Source: a bacterium (GTDB lineage Bacteria > Pseudomonadota > Alphaproteobacteria > Sphingomonadales > Sphingomonadaceae). From it: a stretch of DNA of 64,000 bases. The notes under the pieces are model-generated. The model worked only from the letters and a program-made list of their open reading frames with translations. It was not told where the DNA came from and searched no databases. Shown piece after piece: positions 58,206 through 64,000 of the stretch. Positions within the stretch are counted from its first letter, which is position 1; every line of letters starts with the position of its first letter. Location of the stretch: contig JAVBXL010000023.1 of NCBI GenBank assembly GCA_030824575.1, positions 1 to 64,000 on the forward strand, read 5' to 3'. The position numbers were made by a program, and so were the translations under genes.

Positions 58206-59363
58206 ATGGCGACGCAATTTCAACCGGCAGTGGAACAGGATCTGATCGATCGCGGCTATTCGCGCCGCCAACTGGCGAAGGTCGCCGCCCTGCTCGGCGC
58301 AGGCGCCGCCGCCATTCGCGTGACGGGCGCTGGCGCGCAGCAAGCGGCCAAAGCTGTCGCGGGCGCGGTGCGGATCGGCGCCAACGAATGTTGGACCGGC
58401 CCCTTCCCCGTCGCCGCAGAGGCCGCCTTCAAGCTGGTGCAGGAAGGCAATCGCTACGAACCCGACAATGAACATCAGAAATTGTTCGACGCCGTCGCAT
58501 CGGTAGAGGGCATCCCCGCCGACCGCGTTGTCGCCTGGCCCGGCTCGTCCGATCCGCTGAGCCGCGTCGCCGTCGCCTATGCTTCGCCCACACGCGGCAT
58601 CGTCACCGCCGACCCCACCTATGAAGCCATCTGGCGCACCGGCGACTGGCTGGGCGCGAAGGTGACGAAGGTGCCGTTGACCAAGGATTACGCCCATGAC
58701 GTAAAGGCGATGCTGGCGGCGGACCCCAATGCGGGCGTCTATTATATCTGCTCGCCCAACAACCCGACCGGCACCGTCACGCCGATCGCCGACATCGAAT
58801 GGCTGGCCAATAACAAGCCCAAGGATTCGATCCTGGTGGTGGACGAAGCCTATATCCATTGGGTCGATGGCCCCAACGCCGCCAAGCTCGCCGCCACCCG
58901 CGACGACGTGCTGATCCTGCGCACCTTCTCGAAGCTGTTCGGCATGGCCGGCATGCGCCTCGGCCTCACCTTCGCCGCGCCCACGCTCATGGAAAAGATG
59001 ATGCGCTATGACGGCGGCCAGGTGACCGGCATGCTGCCGATGACCGCCGTCGCCTGCGGCACCGCCTCGGTTACCGAATCGGCGCTCATCAAGGCGCGCC
59101 GCGCCGAAATGAACGCCGCCCGCGAAAAGTCGGTCAGCCATCTGAAGGCCAAGGGGATCAAGGTCATCCCCGGCAGCCAGGCGAACATGTTCATGATCGA
59201 CTGGGGCAAGCCCGCCAAGGACATGCAGGCCGCCCTGCTCGCCGCCAATGTGCAGATCGGCCGCAGCTGGCCGATCTGGCCCAACATCTCGCGCGTGTCG
59301 GTCGGCTCGATGGCGGAAATGGAAGCGTTCAACGCCGCAGTCGACACGGTCTGGAAGGCGTAA
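58206..59363 (+). CDS. HisC-like PLP aminotransferase with a twin-arginine signal (copy 1)
   Basis: The 385-residue protein has a Tat-type N-terminus (RGYSRRQLAKVAALLGAGAAA, Arg20-Arg21, probable cleavage after AGA near residue 42). It then matches class I/II aminotransferases of the histidinol-phosphate branch: PNNPTGTVTP, VVDEAYIHW and the PLP lysine K243 in TFSKLFGMAG. Catalytic residues are intact. Tat export would place the folded, cofactor-loaded enzyme in the periplasm, which is unusual for this family. GGGAGA lies 9 bases before the ATG. A paralogous gene follows 133 bases later. Confidence 0.85.
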   Translation: MATQFQPAVEQDLIDRGYSRRQLAKVAALLGAGAAAIRVTGAGAQQAAKAVAGAVRIGANECWTGPFPVAAEAAFKLVQEGNRYEPDNEHQKLFDAVASVEGIPADRVVAWPGSSDPLSRVAVAYASPTRGIVTADPTYEAIWRTGDWLGAKVTKVPLTKDYAHDVKAMLAADPNAGVYYICSPNNPTGTVTPIADIEWLANNKPKDSILVVDEAYIHWVDGPNAAKLAATRDDVLILRTFSKLFGMAGMRLGLTFAAPTLMEKMMRYDGGQVTGMLPMTAVACGTASVTESALIKARRAEMNAAREKSVSHLKAKGIKVIPGSQANMFMIDWGKPAKDMQAALLAANVQIGRSWPIWPNISRVSVGSMAEMEAFNAAVDTVWKA

Positions 59364-59415
59364 GCCCAGAACCGACCATGGCACCGTAGAAAACGCATAA
59401 AATTGCGAAAATACA

Positions 59416-59455
59416 GGGCGGCGCATTGTGGAAATGCGCCGCCCTTTCGTTTTCC
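59416..59455 (+). terminator. Rho-independent terminator between the two aminotransferases
   Basis: GGGCGGCGCATT (59416-59427) pairs perfectly with AATGCGCCGCCC (59433-59444) and is followed by TTTCGTTTT. The two copies are therefore probably transcribed separately. Confidence 0.85.
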
Positions 59456-59496
59456 CCATTGAGATTTGAAACCGAAATCGGACGGGGACGGACGAC

Positions 59497-60663
59497 ATGA
59501 CCATGATGCTGACCAAAGACGCCAAAGACGACATGATCGAGCGCGGCTATTCGCGCCGCCAACTGGGTGAAATCACCGCGCTGCTCGGTGCCGGCGTCGC
59601 CGCCAGCTCGCTGCTGGGCGGCACCGCCCTGGCGCAGCAGCAGGCCGGACGCGGCGTCAAGGGCGCGGTCCGCATCGGCGCCAACGAATGCTGGACCGGC
59701 CCCTTCCCCTCGGGCGTCGCCGCCGCCGCCGAAGCCGCCTCGTTCGGCAACTGGTACGACCCCGACAATTATAAGGGCGACCTCATCAAGACCGTCGCCG
59801 GGGTCGAAGGCATCCCTGAAGCGCAGGTCATGCCCTGGCCCGGTTCAGGCGGCCCGCTGGTCAGTATTGTCGCGGCCTACTGCTCGCCGACCAAGGGCCT
59901 GGTGACCGCCGACCCGACTTTCGAATCCGCGTGGCGCACCGCCGACTACATGAAGGCCCCCATTGCCAAGGCGCCCCAGGCGATCGGCAAGGGCCATGAC
60001 GTCAAGGCGATGCTCGCCGCCAACCCGAACGCCGGCCTCTATTATATCTGCACGCCCAACAACCCGACCGGCACCATCACCCCGCTGGCTGACATCAAAT
60101 GGCTGCTGGACAACAAGCCCGCCGACGCCATGCTGCTGGTGGACGAAGCCTATATCCACTTCTCCGAAGCGCCCAGCGCCGCCTCGCTGATCGGCACCCG
60201 CAAGGACATCATTGTCATGCGGACCTTCTCGAAGCTGTTTGGTATGGCCGGCGTGCGCCTGGGCCTCACCTTCGCCGATCCCGAAGTGCAAAAGCGCATT
60301 TCGCTCTTCGGCCCGTCGGCCGGCGGCCTGGCGATCACCGCCATGCATTGCGGCAATGCGGTCTATCAGGAAGCGGCCCTCATCAAGGCGCGCCGCGCCG
60401 AAATGATTGGCAACCGTGACGAAACCATCGCATGGCTGACCAAGAAGGGCATTGAAGTCCATCCCGGCAGCCAGGCGAACATGTTCATGGTCGATTGGAA
60501 GAAGCCCGCCAAGGAGATGCAGGCCGCCCTGCTCGCCACCCCCGAAAAGGTGCAGATCGGCCGCAGCTGGCCCATCTGGCCCAACGTCTCGCGCGTGACG
60601 GTCGGTTCCGCCGACGACATGGCCAAGTTCCGCGCCGCCGTGGACAAGGTCTACAAGGCGTAA
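59497..60663 (+). CDS. HisC-like PLP aminotransferase with a twin-arginine signal (copy 2)
   Basis: The 388-residue protein is a close paralogue of the preceding gene, with the same RGYSRRQL motif at Arg20-Arg21, a hydrophobic stretch ending TALAQQQ (good AxA cleavage site), then VRIGANECWTGPF in common with copy 1. PNNPTGTITP, LVDEAYIHF and the PLP lysine K246 in TFSKLFGMAG are intact. It probably arose by tandem duplication followed by divergence. The signal is more canonical here than in copy 1. Function in the periplasm is unknown; amino-acid or amine deamination is an inference. Confidence 0.85.
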   Translation: MTMMLTKDAKDDMIERGYSRRQLGEITALLGAGVAASSLLGGTALAQQQAGRGVKGAVRIGANECWTGPFPSGVAAAAEAASFGNWYDPDNYKGDLIKTVAGVEGIPEAQVMPWPGSGGPLVSIVAAYCSPTKGLVTADPTFESAWRTADYMKAPIAKAPQAIGKGHDVKAMLAANPNAGLYYICTPNNPTGTITPLADIKWLLDNKPADAMLLVDEAYIHFSEAPSAASLIGTRKDIIVMRTFSKLFGMAGVRLGLTFADPEVQKRISLFGPSAGGLAITAMHCGNAVYQEAALIKARRAEMIGNRDETIAWLTKKGIEVHPGSQANMFMVDWKKPAKEMQAALLATPEKVQIGRSWPIWPNVSRVTVGSADDMAKFRAAVDKVYKA

Positions 60664-60687
60664 GCGCCACACATCGTTACGAAGGAA

Positions 60688-60720
60688 GGGCGTCCGGGCA
60701 ACCGGGCGCCCTTTGCTTTT
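60688..60720 (+). terminator. Rho-independent terminator after aminotransferase copy 2
   Basis: GGGCGTCCGG (60688-60697) pairs with CCGGGCGCCC (60702-60711) with one mismatch, followed by TTTGCTTTT, 25 bases after the stop. Confidence 0.8.
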
Positions 60721-60878
60721 GGGCGGTCAGAATGGCTAAGCCCCTCCCGTAACCGGCAGGGGCAGCGAGCCTTGCGCGCGCAGCGCGTCAGTCGCAGCGG
60801 GGTGGGCTGTCGCGACGCCCATTCCACCCCCAGCCCCGTCCGGTTCTCGACCGCATTTCCTGATCCGCCAAAGCGACG

Positions 60879-61358
60879 CTAAGCGCTCGCCGCCGACGTC
60901 TCGCATAGCGCCTGAAACTGCGCCATCATCTGGTCCCAGCCGGGATGAAAGCCCATCGCTTCATGCCGCGCCTTCGCCTCGGCGTCCCAATGGCGCGCGG
61001 TCGCCGTGAAGCGCGTGCCGCCATCGCCGTCCACATCCTCGTCTGCAAAGTCCCAAACCGCCGTGATGAACGGCGTCTGCGGCACCCATCCCACGGCATA
61101 GGCGTCGGTCGTCACCACCCGTTCGTTCGGGACCACCTCCAGAAACACGCCCTCCATCGGCCCCGTCTCCTCGCCATCGGGGCCGAACATCTGCACCGCG
61201 CTGCGGCCGCCTGGGCGCATATCCTCCTCGATCACCTCGGCGCGCCAGGGCTTGGGGCAGAACCATTCGTCCTTCAGGTCGGTCCATACCTTCCAGCAAA
61301 TCGCACGCGGCGCGGCGATATGGCAGCTTACCGACAACTCGTACTCAGCGTCGCTCAT
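60879..61358 (-). CDS. SRPBCC/AHSA1-family protein
   Basis: The 159-residue protein is a START/SRPBCC helix-grip-fold protein: HIAAPRAICWKVWTDLKDEWFCP, FLEVVPNERVVTTDAY and the C-terminal GWDQMMAQFQALCE match the AHSA1/YndB type. These bind small hydrophobic ligands. Its ATG overlaps the upstream PhnB-like stop by 4 bases, so it is the last gene of a four-gene minus-strand operon. Specific ligand unknown. Confidence 0.9.
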   Translation of the reverse strand: MSDAEYELSVSCHIAAPRAICWKVWTDLKDEWFCPKPWRAEVIEEDMRPGGRSAVQMFGPDGEETGPMEGVFLEVVPNERVVTTDAYAVGWVPQTPFITAVWDFADEDVDGDGGTRFTATARHWDAEAKARHEAMGFHPGWDQMMAQFQALCETSAASA

Positions 61359-61846
61359 GCCGTCTCTCCGTCAAAGGCCGCCTGCATCGCGGCGGTATCC
61401 AGCTTCTGCATCGTCATCATCGCCGCCATCATGCGGGCGATCGCCGCTTTGTCGTCGCTATGATAATTCGCCATGATCGCGTCGGTGACCAACTGCCAGG
61501 ACAGGCCATATTTGTCCGTCACCCAACCGCACGGACCGGCCTTGCCGCCATCGCCGGTCAGCGCGTCGAAATAGCGATCCAGTTCCGCCTGGTCCGCGCA
61601 CCCGACCGACAGCGATATCGCCTCGTCAAAGGTGAATTGCGGCCCGCCGTTCAGCGCCTGATAGCTTTGCCCGAACAGGGTGAACTCGACCAGCAGTACG
61701 CTGCCACCCGCCATCGGCGACGGCGACGGATTCTCTTGCGGATAATAGCTGACATGATCGACCGACCCGCCAAAGACGCCCGCATAGTAATGCGCCGCCT
61801 CCTCGGCCTGACCGTCGAACCAGAGGCAGGGCGATATCTTGCTCAT
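61355..61846 (-). CDS. PhnB-like VOC-fold protein
   Basis: The 163-residue protein belongs to the PhnB/3-demethylubiquinone-like VOC group: ISPCLWFDGQAEEAAHYYAGVFGG start, VLLVEFTLFGQSYQALNGG and DKYGLSWQLV. Members lack a firm function. The start at 61846 overlaps the stop of the upstream VOC gene by one base. It is in the middle of the VOC-PhnB-SRPBCC set. Confidence 0.9.
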   Translation of the reverse strand: MSKISPCLWFDGQAEEAAHYYAGVFGGSVDHVSYYPQENPSPSPMAGGSVLLVEFTLFGQSYQALNGGPQFTFDEAISLSVGCADQAELDRYFDALTGDGGKAGPCGWVTDKYGLSWQLVTDAIMANYHSDDKAAIARMMAAMMTMQKLDTAAMQAAFDGETA

Positions 61847-62646
61847 CACGCCTCTTCCTTCCCGCCGACCAGCGCGAACATCGCGCCCTGCGGATCGGTC
61901 GCCTGGATGATCCACGCGCCGCCCGGCACTTCCTGTGGCCCGTTCAGCACGACACCGCCCCCGGCCTTCACCCGCTCCACCGCCGCGTCGATATTGCCCA
62001 CGGTGAAGTAGAACAGCCACGCCGGAACCGGCATGTCCTTAAGCACCGGCATAATGCCCCCGGTCATGTCTTGAAAATCGCTTCCCCCGGTCTGCGACAC
62101 CAACTGATAGCTGCCCATCGGCCCCATATCCATCGCGTTGCCCAGGGTCCAACCGAACTGGCCGGTGTAAAAGGCCAGATCCTTGTCATAGTCCCCGGCA
62201 TAAAGTTCATGCCAGCCGACATGGCCCAGCGGCATCCCCGCAGGCGCGTCCATCCCGTCCGGGCTGGACCCTTTGAGCAACATGAAGATCGCCCCGCCCG
62301 GATCGCTCATCACTGCAAAGCGGCCGACGCCGGGAATGTCTTCGGGTGCACGCTTCACCGTGCCGCCCGCCGCGCGCAGCCGCGCGGCGTCCGCATCGAC
62401 ATCGGCCGACCCGATATAGCCGCCCCACCAGGGGGTCATGCCGCAGTCCCTGGCCTCCGCCGGGATCGCCATGACACCGCCAACAGCGCCCGCGCTGCCC
62501 GACACAACATGATAGGGATCGTCAGTCCGCTCGCCGCCAAAAGGCTGCGACGTCCATCCCACGACATCGCCATAGAAAGCCAGCGCCGCCTGCGGGTCGC
62601 TGGTCATCAATTCATACCAGAAGAATTTGCCGGTCAGATCGGTCAT
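61846..62646 (-). CDS. Two-domain VOC (glyoxalase-fold) protein
   Basis: The 266-residue protein has two tandem VOC domains (about residues 5-125 and 140-262; FFWYELMTSDPQAALAFYGD and VGWHELYAGDYDKDLAFYTG). Such proteins are often annotated as CFP-30B- or glyoxalase-like; the metal ligands are only partly conserved. AGGAGGAAG lies 6 bases before the ATG. It begins a tightly packed operon with PhnB-like and SRPBCC genes. Confidence 0.9.
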   Translation of the reverse strand: MTDLTGKFFWYELMTSDPQAALAFYGDVVGWTSQPFGGERTDDPYHVVSGSAGAVGGVMAIPAEARDCGMTPWWGGYIGSADVDADAARLRAAGGTVKRAPEDIPGVGRFAVMSDPGGAIFMLLKGSSPDGMDAPAGMPLGHVGWHELYAGDYDKDLAFYTGQFGWTLGNAMDMGPMGSYQLVSQTGGSDFQDMTGGIMPVLKDMPVPAWLFYFTVGNIDAAVERVKAGGGVVLNGPQEVPGGAWIIQATDPQGAMFALVGGKEEA

Positions 62647-62676
62647 GGTCTTCCTCCTGCATGGGTGCGCCCGCCC

Positions 62677-63039
62677 TTAGGCCTTGGCGTCCAACAAAAC
62701 CTCGAACCCGCCATAGATCAGCCGCGCGCCGATAAACGGCATGTCCTCGCCCGCCTTGGGCTGCATGCGTTCATCTTTCATGACCTTCTCGGCACCGGCG
62801 TCGCGGGTCGCCTTGTCGGGCCATTCGATCCACGAAAAGACGACCTCCTCGTCCTCTTCTGCGATTACAGCGGTCCGAAAGTCGTTGGTCTTGCCCAGCT
62901 TGATGTCATTGCCCCAACATTCGACCACGCGGGTCGCGCCATATTCGATGAAGATCGGCGCGGCGAAAGCGGCGACCTCCTTATAGCGTTCCTTATTGCC
63001 CTTGGGCACCGGGATCACGAAACCGTCCATATAGGCCAT
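62677..63039 (-). CDS. DUF1428-family protein
   Basis: The 120-residue protein matches DUF1428 (YbaA-like): YMDGFVIPVPKGNKERYKEVA, WGNDIKLGKTNDFRTAV, VVFSWIEWPDKATRDAGAEKVMKD and GARLIYGGFEVLLD. Members have a ferredoxin-like fold and unknown function. AGGAGAG lies 6 bases before the ATG. It is probably the first gene of the VOC/PhnB/SRPBCC operon and is divergent from the HxlR regulator. Confidence 0.92.
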   Translation of the reverse strand: MAYMDGFVIPVPKGNKERYKEVAAFAAPIFIEYGATRVVECWGNDIKLGKTNDFRTAVIAEEDEEVVFSWIEWPDKATRDAGAEKVMKDERMQPKAGEDMPFIGARLIYGGFEVLLDAKA

Positions 63040-63100
63040 CGTCTCTCTCCTCTTCTGTCCTCGCAGCGGCGCTCTTTCCCTGCGGAAGGCGACTCATCGC

Positions 63101-63129
63101 TTGCACTTTCTGCGCCCCGTTCTTATCTA
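63101..63129 (+). promoter_or_regulatory. Candidate promoter for the HxlR-type regulator
   Basis: TTGCAC (63101-63106) and TATCTA (63124-63129) are spaced by 17 bases, a reasonable sigma-70-like pair, 31 bases before the TTG start. Confidence 0.35.
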
Positions 63130-63154
63130 TTGCAACGAATAAGTTAGAAAAGAT
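63125..63154. promoter_or_regulatory. Imperfect dyad near the divergent promoters, candidate HxlR site
   Basis: ATCT...AAC...GTT...AGAT symmetry (63125-63154) covers the candidate -10 and the bases just before the TTG start. HxlR-type regulators usually bind such divergent regions. The symmetry is weak. Confidence 0.25.
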
Positions 63155-63160
63155 AACCAT

Positions 63161-63831
63161 TGAGTCAGAAACGCGCCTATCAGGACGGATGCGCCGTCGC
63201 CCACGCGCTCGATATCATCGGGGATCGCTGGGCGATGCCCATCATGCGCGAATTGATGCTTGGCCCCAAGCGCTTCACCGACCTGCGCGCCGGCCTGCCC
63301 GGAATCAGCGCCAATGTGCTGACGCAAAGGCTGGAGGATCTGGAGGCGGCCAGCATCCTGATCCGTCGCCGCCTGCCCCCGCCCGCCGCCAGCCAGATTT
63401 ACGACCTGACCGACTGGGGCCGCGAGTCGGAAATATTGTTCCAGGTGCTGGGCCGCTGGGCCTGCCGATCGCCCACGATGGAGACGGGCAAACCGATGAG
63501 CCAGGTATCGGTGATCCTGTCGATGCGCACGATGATCGACCGCACCCGCATCGGCGACCTGAACGCGAAGCTGGGCTTCCGCTTTGGCGAGGAGGAATTT
63601 CGCGCCACATTCAAAGACGGCGATTGCCGGATAGACCGCGGCGCGGCGGCGGGCGCGGATGCGATCATCAGCGGCGACCAGAATGCGCTGGTCGCGGTCC
63701 TTTATGGCGGCGCAAGCTATGCCGACATGGCGGGCGCCCTCACCGTCGAGGGGGACCGGGCGCTGGCCGACCGCTTCGCCACCCTCTTCCCCCTGCCCCC
63801 AAAGGCGCCCTCCACCGTCAATGCTGGTTGA
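63161..63831 (+). CDS. HxlR-type transcriptional regulator with C-terminal SCP2-like domain
   Basis: The 223-residue protein has an HxlR winged-helix domain (about 8-100): CAVAHALDIIGDRWAMPIMREL, GPKRFTDLRAGLPGISANVLTQRLEDLE and LTDWGRE. The C-terminal half (about 115-215) resembles an SCP2/sterol-carrier-like fold, often fused to HxlR domains, that may bind a lipophilic ligand. The start is TTG; no ATG or GTG precedes the conserved region. It is divergent from the DUF1428/VOC operon and likely regulates it. The 3' end overlaps the SDR gene by 14 bases. Confidence 0.9.
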
Positions 63832-64000
63832 GCATCCCGAACACCTGCGCAAAGTCGCCGCGCTGCGTCGCTTCGCTCAGGAATTTCACCCGTTCGACAT
63901 GGATTTCCGCCAGCGCCGGTTCCTGCCGCAATAGCGCCATCGTCTCGGCGATGAAGTCGGCCAACGGCATCATCTGGTCATTGTCCGCATGGCCGGGCAT
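63818..64000 (-). CDS. SDR-family oxidoreductase, C-terminal part
   Basis: Only the last 60 residues are inside the window; the frame continues past base 64000. MMPLADFIAETMALLRQEP and EIHVERVKFLSEATQRGDFAQVFGMLN match the C-terminus of DltE-like short-chain dehydrogenases. The catalytic domain lies outside. The Met at the edge is probably not a start. Confidence 0.75.
   Translation of the reverse strand: MPGHADNDQMMPLADFIAETMALLRQEPALAEIHVERVKFLSEATQRGDFAQVFGMLNQH

Noticed and set aside
58206-60663. Possibility that the two aminotransferases are an assembly duplication
   Set aside because: The two copies differ at many positions, have different lengths (385 and 388 residues) and different intergenic sequences, so they are true paralogues.

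Overview
The window reads as a chromosomal segment of a GC-rich alphaproteobacterium of the Sphingomonadaceae, most like Sphingobium or Sphingomonas. The evidence is the strong GC bias at third codon positions, the gene content (TonB receptor, PopZ-like protein, PtsP, a YbgF/TilS/FtsH block) and several families of GC-rich intergenic inverted repeats of a kind common in sphingomonads. The assignment rests on gene order and protein character, not on a database search. No prophage, insertion sequence, CRISPR array, plasmid function or rRNA operon is visible. One tRNA (Cys, GCA) is present.

Layout. Bases 1-4.4 kb hold a cell-envelope glycan patch: two multi-spanning membrane proteins around a GT2 glycosyltransferase/methyltransferase pair. 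From 4.4 to 9.7 kb come a lone CpaF-type secretion ATPase, an exported methyltransferase-like protein, an EamA transporter, an OsmC protein, a PRC-barrel protein and a small serine hydrolase. From 9.8 to 12.6 kb a YezD-type small protein precedes a TonB-dependent receptor, which suggests sulfur-responsive uptake. From 12.7 to 17.4 kb lie panB, then the conserved yfgM-bamB-der order (outer-membrane assembly and ribosome GTPase) and a TusA-like protein. From 17.5 to 23.5 kb are an Hpt phosphotransfer protein, a luciferase-like monooxygenase, an acyltransferase, a HerA-like ATPase and a MATE exporter. From 23.6 to 33.4 kb, all on the minus strand, runs pcm - tolC - popZ - (adenosine deaminase, S9 peptidase, NnrU) - valS.

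After tRNA-Cys come a GST, a one-span membrane protein and a TauE-type exporter. From 36 to 44.2 kb pepA-holC-ndk runs left and the lptD-surA-pdxA-rsmA operon runs right; the latter joins LPS export, outer-membrane chaperoning, vitamin B6 synthesis and 16S rRNA dimethylation. From 44.3 to 49.6 kb there are RNA and ribosome modification genes (RluE-like, L16 hydroxylase-like, RsmB-like) and guaB. From 50.3 to 58 kb the minus strand carries ptsP, rodZ-like, ybgF/cpoB, tilS and ftsH. From 58.2 to 60.7 kb there are two tandem HisC-like aminotransferases that both carry twin-arginine signal peptides. The right end holds a small VOC/SRPBCC/DUF1428 operon divergent from an HxlR regulator, and the C-terminus of an SDR enzyme.

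Most of the window is core genome. The parts most worth a second look are the tandem Tat-signal aminotransferases, a 64-codon zinc-ribbon ORF that appears to use an ATT start, a low-GC patch inside valS, a low-GC membrane gene at 50 kb, a clean palindrome in front of pcm-tolC, the exported methyltransferase-like protein, and the YezD-TonB receptor pair. I did not find a multi-gene system that I can claim is new.
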